From: Legionella rowbothamii
GTDB lineage: Bacteria; Pseudomonadota; Gammaproteobacteria; Legionellales; Legionellaceae
Assembly (NCBI RefSeq): GCF_900639985.1
Contig: NZ_CAAAIM010000002.1
Span: forward strand, 186,001-250,000
Length of the DNA stretch: 64,000 nt
Direction: 5' to 3'
Made by a program: the position numbers and the translations under genes. Shown piece after piece: positions 35,994 through 43,887 of the stretch. The notes beneath the pieces were generated by a model. The model saw only the letters and a program-made list of their open reading frames with translations. It did no database searches and was not told where the DNA came from. The stretch's first letter is position 1, and the number at the start of each line of letters is the position of its first letter.

Positions 35994-37018
35994 GATTTGA
36001 GGGCCTCCGGATTTGCCGCAATTGCAGGTGCTTTGACTCGCAGATCGGCTTTACTTGCCAGCCAATAAAGACACAGCAAGAGAGCTAAGCCAACAAACCA
36101 GGGATAGTAGTCTTTTTGTGGACGGATGGTTGCTTGCTCTTGATTTACTTTTTCTAATTTATTTATGGTTTCATAAATTGTGTATAAGGTTTCCATATCG
36201 GTGGCACGAAAATAGCGTCCATCGGTCATCTTGGCAATGGCTTTTAAGGTATCCTCATCCAGATCCGCGGAGGCATTTTGCATTAGGAATGCATTGGTTA
36301 CTGCTCGTGGATCTGCCGCGGCCCCTAAACCAATGGTATATATTTTTATTCCTTCATCTTTTGCCAGTTCGGCTGCTTTAAGTGGTTCAATGACTCCTGA
36401 ATTATTCGCACCATCGGTTAAAAGAATAAGAATTCTCCCTTGTTGTGGCACACGTTTCAAGCGTTTGACAGCTAAACCGATGGCATCTCCAATGGACGTC
36501 GTTTTTCCTGCTAAACCAACGGTTGCATCGATGAGGCGAAGTAAAACGGTTTGTCGATCGTAGGTTAAGGGGGTTTGTAGATAGGCGTTACTGCCAAATA
36601 AGATTAGCCCTATCTTATCTCCTGCCCGTGCTTGGATAAATTGTTCTCCCGCGTTTTTAACTACACTAAGGCGACTGGCTGGGCGTCCATTCAACATCAT
36701 ATCCGGTATTTCCATGCTGCCCGATAAATCTAAGGCCATCATAATGTTATACCCTTCACGTTCTATTGGTTTAGGTTCCCCAATCCAACGCGGGCCTGCT
36801 AAAGAAAAAACGAGTAATAACCAGATTAATGCTGGGAGTAATAAAGAGGATTGCGCACTAAGCGAACGTTGTTCTTGGTTGGCAATTCCTGCCATTGCCT
36901 TAAAAAATGGGACGTTTAAGGCCGTAGGTAGATGAAGTTTGGCTTTGGGCATGATAAGCCAGAATAATAAAGGTAAGGGAAAGAGCAATAAAACCCAGGG
37001 ATTGGCTAATGTGAACAT
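35990..37018 (-). CDS. batA: BatA-like von Willebrand factor A membrane protein
   Basis: A 342-residue protein. Two N-terminal helices (about residues 7-25 and 55-75) and one at about 313-330 flank the von Willebrand A domain, which has an intact MIDAS DLSGS (about residue 95) and a LLTDGANNSG segment. BatA is thought to form a membrane complex with BatB. It overlaps DUF4381 by 13 bases and batB by four. Confidence 0.88.
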   Translation of the reverse strand: MFTLANPWVLLLFPLPLLFWLIMPKAKLHLPTALNVPFFKAMAGIANQEQRSLSAQSSLLLPALIWLLLVFSLAGPRWIGEPKPIEREGYNIMMALDLSGSMEIPDMMLNGRPASRLSVVKNAGEQFIQARAGDKIGLILFGSNAYLQTPLTYDRQTVLLRLIDATVGLAGKTTSIGDAIGLAVKRLKRVPQQGRILILLTDGANNSGVIEPLKAAELAKDEGIKIYTIGLGAAADPRAVTNAFLMQNASADLDEDTLKAIAKMTDGRYFRATDMETLYTIYETINKLEKVNQEQATIRPQKDYYPWFVGLALLLCLYWLASKADLRVKAPAIAANPEALKS

Positions 37019-37497
37019 GGTACTCCCCTTTGTTTAATCCAAAGCTTGGCATGGGTGAACAATGGGCTTAGATCAATGCTGCTATCGGCTGATTTAAAGG
37101 GTGCATCTAATAGGAGCGGGCGTACTGCATTGAAGTCTATGCCTTTACTAGTTTGATTTAAAAACTGCAACCAGGCATCGCCGTGCAAGCTGGCAACTTC
37201 GGTGCGTGGATAATAGACCAAGGCGACCCTGCGTAATAACTCAGAAATTTGCGCGCTGCTTGCTGGCGTATTATGTTCTTTTTCATAGTCTTCTTGATAA
37301 TTTGACAACAACATCAATGCTTGCTTTTTGGCTAAGGCATAACGGTGTCGGCGATAGGCATAAGTAGCTAATACTAAAATTAACACAATGATCAGAGTAA
37401 TTAGGGCATACCAGCCTGGGGCAAGCGGCCACCAGCCGATTGCATCAGGCAAATGAATGTCTTTAAGCTGGACTAAAGGATCGGTCTGATTAGCCAC
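37006..37497 (-). CDS. DUF4381 membrane protein of the MoxR/Bat operon
   Basis: A 163-residue protein with the DUF4381 pattern: an N-terminal short motif ending DIHLPDAIGWWPLAPGW, one transmembrane helix (about 27-46) and a cytoplasmic region. DUF4381 proteins lie between DUF58 and BatA in MoxR operons. The start is GTG and overlaps the DUF58 stop by eight bases. The function is unknown. Confidence 0.85.
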   Translation of the reverse strand: MANQTDPLVQLKDIHLPDAIGWWPLAPGWYALITLIIVLILVLATYAYRRHRYALAKKQALMLLSNYQEDYEKEHNTPASSAQISELLRRVALVYYPRTEVASLHGDAWLQFLNQTSKGIDFNAVRPLLLDAPFKSADSSIDLSPLFTHAKLWIKQRGVPCSH

Positions 37498-38401
37498 GAG
37501 ACCTCCTGGGAAAAGTACGGCGTACTAGTTGAGTTAAATCAACATCCGCAGTGGTTTGAACATATTGAATGTGCACGCGTTTAAATTGTTCTTGCAGCTG
37601 ATATATTCTTTGTTGGCAATACTGTTCGTACGCCAAATTTACGGAGCGTGTCCGCGTATCAAGGAGTAATTCTTGCTTCCCATCGGTGATGGCATATTGT
37701 TGCGGTTTAGGAGGCGCTAACTCCACTTGGTCACAAATGTGGTAGGCAATAATATCATTATGATTGCGTAAGCGATTCAAATGCTTTTCACATTCCGCAT
37801 CCATTGTATAAAAGTCGCTGATCAACACCAAAATACTACCTGGTCGAACAACGCGACGTAAACGTAATAGTGCATCACTTAAAAGAGTGGGGGCGGCCTC
37901 GCGTTGTGCGTCTGTTTGTTCAGTATACTGGCTGAGGGCAGCTAGCATCGGAAGAACTCCGGAATCGCGTCCACGAGGAATAAATTCATTGTGTTCCGTG
38001 GCTGAGAAGAACACTCCGCCCACCCGATCACCTTGTTTAATCACCGTCCAGGCCAACATAGCTGCTAAGCGGGCGGCAACTACTGATTTGAAGGCAACTC
38101 GCGTACCGAAAATCATCGAGGGATTAAAATCTGCAAGAATCACTACTGGCCGTTCGCGTTCCTCTTGATAAATTTTAACATGGGGTCTGCCGGTACGTGC
38201 GGTAACTCGCCATTCCATGTGACGAATTTCATCTCCGGCTTGATAATTGCGCACCTCGGCAAAGTCCATGCCGCGCCCACGTAATTTGGACAGATGATTT
38301 CCAGAACGAATAGCTCGCCCTTCGGGTTGGTAGCGAATTGATTGCGCATAACGACGCAAGTCGATCAATTCATTTAATTCTGCAATAACTCCATCAGCCA
38401 T
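37490..38401 (-). CDS. DUF58 family protein (von Willebrand-like)
   Basis: A 303-residue cytoplasmic protein of the DUF58 family. The family core RGMDFAEVRNYQAGDEIRHM and the following RTGRPHVKIYQEERERPV are clear, and the second half has a vWA-like fold. DUF58 proteins are thought to link the MoxR ATPase to the Bat membrane complex. Twelve bases after moxR. Confidence 0.9.
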   Translation of the reverse strand: MADGVIAELNELIDLRRYAQSIRYQPEGRAIRSGNHLSKLRGRGMDFAEVRNYQAGDEIRHMEWRVTARTGRPHVKIYQEERERPVVILADFNPSMIFGTRVAFKSVVAARLAAMLAWTVIKQGDRVGGVFFSATEHNEFIPRGRDSGVLPMLAALSQYTEQTDAQREAAPTLLSDALLRLRRVVRPGSILVLISDFYTMDAECEKHLNRLRNHNDIIAYHICDQVELAPPKPQQYAITDGKQELLLDTRTRSVNLAYEQYCQQRIYQLQEQFKRVHIQYVQTTADVDLTQLVRRTFPRRSRG

Positions 38402-38413
38402 AAAAACCTCATG

Positions 38414-39415
38414 TTACGGAACAGCGACTAACCGTAATAGAGAATCAATAAAGTCGTCACTACTGATTCCTTCCGCTTCTGCTTCAAAACTTAATAAAAT
38501 GCGATGTCGCAACACATCATGTGCAATTACATGAATATCATCGGGCGTAACGTAATCACGACCCGCAAGCCAGGCATGCGCTTTAGAACAGCGGTCCAGA
38601 GCAATAGTCGCGCGTGGGCTTGCGCCAAAACGTAACCAACGACCTAATTCTTCATTGTATAGTCCGGGGTTACGGGTTGCGACCACCAACTGTACTAGAT
38701 AATTCTCTAATGCTTCACTGGTATGTACCTTGAGTACTTGCTTGCGGGCCTCAAATAGAGTGGTTTGTGGTAATTTTGCGAATGCTGTTTTTGGCGTTGC
38801 CATCGCGGCACCTAACGCCTCTCGACGTGATAGGGCTAAAATATCTTGTTCTATTTTAGCATCTGGATAGCCAATTTTTACATACATCAGGAAGCGGTCT
38901 AATTGGGCTTCAGGCAAGGGGTAGGTTCCTTCTTGCTCAATAGGGTTTTGTGTTGCCATCACCAGAAACAACTCCGGCAAAGGATAGGTTTTACCACCAA
39001 TAGTTACTTGGCGTTCGGCCATCGCTTCAAGTAAGGCCGATTGCACTTTAGCAGGGGCACGGTTGATTTCATCGGCCAGCAGGAGGTGATGAAATATCGG
39101 ACCGGGTTGAAATACGAAGGAGCCATTTTGAGGATGATAGACATCAGTTCCGGTCAAATCGCCAGGCAATAAATCAGGAGTAAACTGGATGCGGTGAAAA
39201 TCACCTTCAACCCCATCAGACAGTTCTTTAACTGCACGGGTTTTTGCTAAGCCCGGTGCTCCTTCTACCAATAAATGACCATCAGCAAGCAAGGCAATCA
39301 ACAAACGAGAAATTAAGCCTTCTTGCCCCAAAATTTGTGTATTAAGATGTTGGCGTAGCTGGGCTATTTGTTGTTGTACTGAATCGACAACTGTATGGTC
39401 TTTTATTTGCTCCAT
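38414..39415 (-). CDS. moxR: MoxR-family AAA+ ATPase
   Basis: A 333-residue AAA+ ATPase. The Walker A region is the family variant EGAPGLAKTRAVKEL, Walker B reads LLLADEINRAPAKVQSALL, and sensor and lid regions follow (TQNPIEQEGTYPLPEAQLDRF). MoxR proteins act as chaperones that insert metal or remodel partner von Willebrand proteins. First gene of moxR-DUF58-DUF4381-batA-batB-batC-batD. A 15-base perfect palindrome lies about 40 bases upstream. Confidence 0.93.
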   Translation of the reverse strand: MEQIKDHTVVDSVQQQIAQLRQHLNTQILGQEGLISRLLIALLADGHLLVEGAPGLAKTRAVKELSDGVEGDFHRIQFTPDLLPGDLTGTDVYHPQNGSFVFQPGPIFHHLLLADEINRAPAKVQSALLEAMAERQVTIGGKTYPLPELFLVMATQNPIEQEGTYPLPEAQLDRFLMYVKIGYPDAKIEQDILALSRREALGAAMATPKTAFAKLPQTTLFEARKQVLKVHTSEALENYLVQLVVATRNPGLYNEELGRWLRFGASPRATIALDRCSKAHAWLAGRDYVTPDDIHVIAHDVLRHRILLSFEAEAEGISSDDFIDSLLRLVAVP

Positions 39416-39451
39416 GGCGATACCTACTAGGTTTTAAAAAAACTTATCCTA

Positions 39452-39466
39452 ACGTGAAATTCACGT
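39452..39466. promoter_or_regulatory. Perfect 15-base palindrome upstream of moxR
   Basis: ACGTGAAATTCACGT reads the same on both strands apart from its centre base. It lies 37 bases before the moxR ATG, a reasonable place for a repressor operator or an overlapping promoter element. The cognate regulator is unknown. Confidence 0.35.
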
Positions 39467-39586
39467 GATGCCAAGGGGGAATGTCATTAAGTTCAGGATG
39501 ACGTCTTAACTTAACGGCGGTGGTACTAAGCGTTGGAGACTAATTGTTTTTAAATGTCGGCTGAAGCGATTCTTCTAATTGTTTTA

Positions 39587-39769
39587 TCAGTTTTTTTCAG
39601 CCCAAAAGCCTAAGTTTTGTGCATGCTCTGTGGTAATTCGGGTTAAGTCATTAAATAATTGTGCTTGATTGGGTAGACACGGTAGAAGAGTTGTTTTGTC
39701 TAAGGCAAATAAGGATGTATTTTGAGAGGGCATAAATTGATACTGTATTTTTTTTGCCGCTCTGTACAT
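39587..39769 (-). CDS. Small hypothetical protein or remnant
   Basis: A 60-residue frame ending AQLFNDLTRITTEHAQNLGF. The upstream DNA keeps coding sense in another frame (PSIDQNEHLKQELANINAS), so the small frame may be the 3' part of a frameshifted gene. There is no ribosome site at the ATG. A distant resemblance to phasin C-termini is too weak to use. Confidence 0.3.
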   Translation of the reverse strand: MYRAAKKIQYQFMPSQNTSLFALDKTTLLPCLPNQAQLFNDLTRITTEHAQNLGFWAEKN

Positions 39770-39881
39770 GATGCGTTGATATTTGCTAGTTCTTGTTTTA
39801 GGTGTTCATTTTGATCAATACTTGGTTTTTGTGCAGGGCTTCAGAGCCTGTCATCGCCTTATAGCAATGACAGGAAAAGTG

Positions 39882-40322
39882 CTATTGATAATCAGGATGC
39901 AATTCCAATGGCATCATCAGTTGTAATCGTTGGTACAAAGAAATAATTTTTTCGCAAAAAACATGCAGTTGTTGCTGATTTTCCCAGAGGTCATATTCTG
40001 AGCCTTTGTGAAAGGCTTGTTGCCGGGATAGCGTTTTTAGTAGATCAATTTCTTGGAGGGAAAAGCCTAGATGGTTATTTAATTCCACCAACTCCATTAG
40101 TTTTTTATATTCTTTAATGGGACGTTGTTCGTGCAAGCAATATGCTTTTAAGGTTAATTGAAAAGCATGATACATCAAGGAAGTAATTGGAGTGAGCGCG
40201 AATAAGGCTTTATGTGAACCGATGGCTTCATAGTCTAGCTGTTGTAATAGATTATCCGCTGCATAAGCATGTTGGGTTGCAATATTAAGTAATTCCAAAG
40301 GGGATAAATAATGTTTGTCCAT
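39882..40322 (-). CDS. HEPN-like helical protein
   Basis: A 146-residue all-helical protein. The end has LSRQQAFHKGSEYDLW, an R-x4-H arrangement like the catalytic HEPN RNase motif, preceded by a long helical bundle with ALTPITSLMYHAFQLTLKAY. HEPN proteins often pair with nucleotidyltransferases in toxin-antitoxin modules, but no partner gene is present here, and dus on the opposite strand is unrelated. The assignment rests on shape and motif only. Confidence 0.55.
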   Translation of the reverse strand: MDKHYLSPLELLNIATQHAYAADNLLQQLDYEAIGSHKALFALTPITSLMYHAFQLTLKAYCLHEQRPIKEYKKLMELVELNNHLGFSLQEIDLLKTLSRQQAFHKGSEYDLWENQQQLHVFCEKIISLYQRLQLMMPLELHPDYQ

Positions 40323-40403
40323 AGTTAATGCATGTTCCTGGTTAGTTCGATTTTTTGCAGAATAATGTTAAAATTGGTGTCATTATAGCTTTGAATTAAT
40401 TTG

Positions 40404-41360
40404 ATGCACGCTTTTATTAATAGTCCTTTGAAAATAGGTTCCCTTACTCTACCTCATCGTTTAATTCAGGGGCCATTGGCCGGGTTCAGTTGCGCGCCGT
40501 TCAGAACTTTATTTAATCGATATGCCGCTCCAGCATATTGTGTTACAGAGATGAGCTCAGCGTTGGATGTGGTGCATCGTCATCCACTAAATTCCCGTTA
40601 TATATATCGCTCACCTCAAGAACAACGCTTGGCATATCAACTATCTGGAACCGAACCTATGGTTTTGGCTCAGGCTGCGGAGCGATTACAGGCTTATGGT
40701 GCGGACCTAATTGACATTAACTGCGGCTGCCCCAAGCCTAAGATTCGTAAGAAGGGGGCTGGCAGTGCTTTATTGGAAACGCCGGAGCTTTTAGAGGGCA
40801 TAGTAAAGGCTGTGCGTGCAGCAATTACGATTCCACTCACGGTTAAAATTCGTATTCAAGATACCCAAGACGATGTGGTTTTAGCACAAAAAATTGAAGC
40901 AGCAGGGGCAGATGCGTTAATCGTGCATGGTCGGCGCTGGATTGATGATTATGATGTGGCCGTTAATTTTCGACAAATTGCGCGAATCAAGCAGGCGCTG
41001 AATATTCCGGTAATTGCTAATGGTGATATAGGCTCCATAGCTAGTTTGCAGCAGGCAGTGGAATTTAGTACTTGTGATGCATTTATGATTGCCCGTGCGG
41101 GTAGTGGGTGTCCTTGGTTGTATCAGGAATTATTGGAACAGCGCACAATTAATGTAAGTGGAGCGGAAAAAGCTAATTTATTTATGACGCATTTACAGGA
41201 TTTGGCGGTTTTGGAAGATGAGTATAAAGCTATTTTACAGAGTAAGTCTTTAGTGCGGTATTATTTTGGGAAAAATCTGGATGCTTCTTGGTTGACACAG
41301 TTTTATCAGTTGCATTCTTTAAAGGATGTTGAGGCGTTTATCGGGAATGTAGCTTTATAA
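40404..41360 (+). CDS. dusC: tRNA-dihydrouridine synthase (Dus family)
   Basis: A flavoenzyme of 318 residues that reduces uridines in tRNA to dihydrouridine. The FMN-binding TIM barrel opens with LIQGPLAGFSCAPFR; the catalytic Cys lies in DINCGCPKPKIRKKGAGSAL, and IPVIANGDIGS holds the FMN phosphate. Length and motif variations fit the DusC branch, but DusA or DusB cannot be excluded. The ATG at 40404 is preferred to the adjacent TTG at 40401. A hairpin follows the stop. Confidence 0.85.
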   Translation: MHAFINSPLKIGSLTLPHRLIQGPLAGFSCAPFRTLFNRYAAPAYCVTEMSSALDVVHRHPLNSRYIYRSPQEQRLAYQLSGTEPMVLAQAAERLQAYGADLIDINCGCPKPKIRKKGAGSALLETPELLEGIVKAVRAAITIPLTVKIRIQDTQDDVVLAQKIEAAGADALIVHGRRWIDDYDVAVNFRQIARIKQALNIPVIANGDIGSIASLQQAVEFSTCDAFMIARAGSGCPWLYQELLEQRTINVSGAEKANLFMTHLQDLAVLEDEYKAILQSKSLVRYYFGKNLDASWLTQFYQLHSLKDVEAFIGNVAL

Positions 41361-41392
41361 ATTGTAGGTTGGCCCATGGCCCAACCTACAAT
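41361..41392. terminator. Hairpin between dus and the convergent SDR gene
   Basis: ATTGTAGGTTGG (41361-41372) and CCAACCTACAAT (41381-41392) are perfect complements around an 8-base loop that is itself nearly palindromic. It begins right after the dus stop and may serve dus on the plus strand. There is no clear U-run. Confidence 0.6.
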
Positions 41393-41449
41393 GTTTGCGA
41401 GGATGAAAAAAGGAAAAAATACCGCAATGGCCCCACAAACCACATTGAA

Positions 41450-42205
41450 TTAGTTCAAACTTCGACCCCCATCAACCTGTATAATTTGCCCCGTAATAAA
41501 CGGATTTTCCGCCAAAGATAATACGGCTTGTGCAATAAATTCGGGATTCCCATGTCGTTTTAAAGGAGTTTCCGCAATAATTTTTTGCTGTATTTCTTGG
41601 TTCAAACTATTTTCATTTTCCGGCCAAGCAATCGAGCCCGGGGCAATCGCATTGACTCGAATTTCCGGGGCAAGTTCACGCGCCAAGCTTTTGGTTTGCA
41701 TCTCCAGTGCCGCCTTTGTTTGGCAATAAACCGAATATCCTGAAAGTGGTTTTTCTGCATGAATGTCAGTGATATTGATAATAAGCCCGGAGTTCTTCGC
41801 GAGCAGTGGACGGGCTGCGAGGCTTAGTAAAAAGGGAGCTTTCACATTGGTATTAAAAAGGAGATCCCAATTATTGTGGTCTTCGACCTGCTGACAATCG
41901 CTGCGTATAAAAGCTGAGGCATTATTTACCAGCAAATCCAATTGCCCTGCCCACTCATTAATTGCTGAGATAATATCTTGTGCGGCATGAGCCTCATTTA
42001 ATTCTTTTTGTAAAACAAGGGCACTCTCTGGGCGTTGTTCATTTAATTGGTCCGCAAGCTCTTGCGCTTCAGCGAAGGTATAACGGCAATGAATTGCAAC
42101 GTTGTATCCTGAGCTATGGAGTTTTTTCACAATGGCGGCCCCAATACGTCGGGCTCCTCCAGTGACTAAAGCCACTTTTGCCGCTTGTTTGTTTATTAGA
42201 TTCAA
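41450..42205 (-). CDS. Short-chain dehydrogenase, pteridine-reductase-like
   Basis: A 251-residue Rossmann-fold SDR. The cofactor loop TGGARRIGAAI matches the TGxxRRxG form typical of pteridine reductases (PTR1, FolM), which favours NADPH. NNAS precedes the catalytic YSVYCQTK (Tyr and Lys), and the C-terminal ITGQIIQVDGGRSL is standard. PTR1/FolM reduce dihydropterins or biopterin. The 6-pyruvoyl-tetrahydropterin synthase-like gene nearby at 43384 supports a role in pterin metabolism, but general SDR functions remain possible. Confidence 0.78.
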   Translation of the reverse strand: MNLINKQAAKVALVTGGARRIGAAIVKKLHSSGYNVAIHCRYTFAEAQELADQLNEQRPESALVLQKELNEAHAAQDIISAINEWAGQLDLLVNNASAFIRSDCQQVEDHNNWDLLFNTNVKAPFLLSLAARPLLAKNSGLIINITDIHAEKPLSGYSVYCQTKAALEMQTKSLARELAPEIRVNAIAPGSIAWPENENSLNQEIQQKIIAETPLKRHGNPEFIAQAVLSLAENPFITGQIIQVDGGRSLN

Positions 42206-42274
42206 TGTATGTTCCCCACTCTAGATAAAATGCCAAGGATCAATGGCACTATTTAACGACATTATTTATAAGTT

Positions 42275-43387
42275 ATGAGTATACAACAAACATTACAAGC
42301 ACGGCTTAGTGACGGGCAGGCGCTTCCTTTTGTGGAGTTCATGCAACTGGCTTTATATGCGCCTGGAGAAGGGTATTACAGTTCTGGTTTGCAAAAATTA
42401 GGTAAGCACGGTGACTTTATTACGGCACCTGAGTTAACCCCGCTTTTTGGACAAACCCTAGCGAATCAATGCCAGCAAATTATATCGGTTTTAGACGCTC
42501 CCCATATTCTAGAGTTTGGGGCCGGAAGTGGTGCGTTGAGTGTGGCTTTACTGGCCCATCTGGAAACGCTTAATTGTTTACCTGAATATTATTATATTTT
42601 GGAAGTGAGTGCCAATTTACGCCATCGACAGGCAGAATTAGTTCAACAAAAAATTCCTCATTTGGCTCATAAGGTAATTTGGTTAGAACAATGGCCGGAA
42701 ACCCCATTTAATGGTGTTGTTTTGGCGAATGAAGTTTTGGATGCCATGCCTGTGCATCGTTTTATGCTAAACGAAGAAGGCATTTTCGAAAGTTATGTTA
42801 TCCTAGACGAGCAGCAGCAATTAAAAGAAATCTTTAAACCCTGCGACAATTCACCACTACAGGATTACATTTTGCAACGATTGAATATAGAAACGTTGCC
42901 TTATCTCTCTGAGGTGAATCTGTTTATTGATGATTGGATCTTAAATATTTATCGCAGTTTGAAGCAAGGGACGGTGTTATTAATCGACTATGGTTTTCCT
43001 CGTCATGAGTATTATCATGCAGATCGCCGTCAAGGAACCTTGATGTGTCATTACCAACACCAAAGTCATCCGGAGCCGTTGTTGCATCCAGGTGCGCAGG
43101 ATATTACCGCTCACGTAGACTTTACGCATGTGGCGGAAGCGGCACAACAAGCGGGTTTTCATGTTGCAGGTTATACTAACCAAGCTTCTTTTTTGCTGGC
43201 AAACGGTTTGCTAGGCTTAATTAATACGCTGGATGATGAAGTAGAACAAGTCAAAGCAAAACAAGCAATAAAACAGCTGACCTTACCTAGTGAGATGGGC
43301 GAGTTATTTAAAGTAATCGCTTTAAATAAAGATATGGACATCGATTTAATTGGGTTTCAACTATTAGATAAACGAGTGAGTTTATGA
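42275..43387 (+). CDS. MidA/NDUFAF7-family SAM-dependent methyltransferase
   Basis: A 370-residue class I methyltransferase of the DUF185 family. The opening MQLALYAPGEGYY, the GDFITAPELTPLFGQTLA block and the SAM-binding ILEFGAGSGALS are typical. The mitochondrial homologue NDUFAF7 methylates an arginine of complex I; the bacterial role is unknown. It overlaps the PTPS-like gene by four bases and is divergent from the SDR. Confidence 0.85.
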   Translation: MSIQQTLQARLSDGQALPFVEFMQLALYAPGEGYYSSGLQKLGKHGDFITAPELTPLFGQTLANQCQQIISVLDAPHILEFGAGSGALSVALLAHLETLNCLPEYYYILEVSANLRHRQAELVQQKIPHLAHKVIWLEQWPETPFNGVVLANEVLDAMPVHRFMLNEEGIFESYVILDEQQQLKEIFKPCDNSPLQDYILQRLNIETLPYLSEVNLFIDDWILNIYRSLKQGTVLLIDYGFPRHEYYHADRRQGTLMCHYQHQSHPEPLLHPGAQDITAHVDFTHVAEAAQQAGFHVAGYTNQASFLLANGLLGLINTLDDEVEQVKAKQAIKQLTLPSEMGELFKVIALNKDMDIDLIGFQLLDKRVSL

Positions 43388-43887
43388 TGATACAAAAATA
43401 CCTGACTACGGTCGAGTTACAGAAAGAATCAATGAAGTTTTCGGCAGGGCATACCACTATTTTTTCTGCTACTGAGCGAGAGCCTTTACATGGTCATATG
43501 TACGGCGTTTACCTGGCCTTAACAACTTGGGTTGAAGAAAATGGTATGACCTTTGATTATCGTTATTACAAAAAGCGCATTCATCACTTATGCAGTCATT
43601 TGAATCAAACTTTTTTAATGCCGCAATATTCTCCCTTTTTAGAATATGCTGAAGATGAAGAGTATTACTATTTTACTTTTAATCATAAAAAGATTCCTTT
43701 TTTAAAAGAAGATGTGACCCTGATGCCCGTAACCAATATTACGGTAGAAGAATTATCACGCTGGTTTGTGAATGAGTTAATTAAAGAAACGGAAGAATTA
43801 GACCGTCATCGCATTGATAAAGTGGTGGTGAAGGTATTTTCGGCTCCTGGACAATCTGCAAGCCATGAATGGCAAAGACCGGCATGA
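43384..43887 (+). CDS. 6-pyruvoyl-tetrahydropterin synthase-like protein
   Basis: A 167-residue PTPS/QueD-family protein. A zinc site is seen in KFSAGHTT and the HGHMYGV pair, and a catalytic Glu and Asp-His couple lies in the C-terminal half. QueD makes 6-carboxytetrahydropterin for queuosine; PTPS makes the tetrahydrobiopterin precursor. With the PTR1-like SDR just upstream it may belong to a pterin pathway. It overlaps the MidA stop by ATGA and the priA start. The sequence is longer than a typical QueD of about 120 residues. Confidence 0.75.
   Translation: MMIQKYLTTVELQKESMKFSAGHTTIFSATEREPLHGHMYGVYLALTTWVEENGMTFDYRYYKKRIHHLCSHLNQTFLMPQYSPFLEYAEDEEYYYFTFNHKKIPFLKEDVTLMPVTNITVEELSRWFVNELIKETEELDRHRIDKVVVKVFSAPGQSASHEWQRPA

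Noticed and set aside
39458..39473. Possible parS site (TTCACGTGA core)
   Set aside because: About ten of sixteen positions agree with the usual parS sequence and the flanks do not. It lies upstream of moxR, far from parAB.
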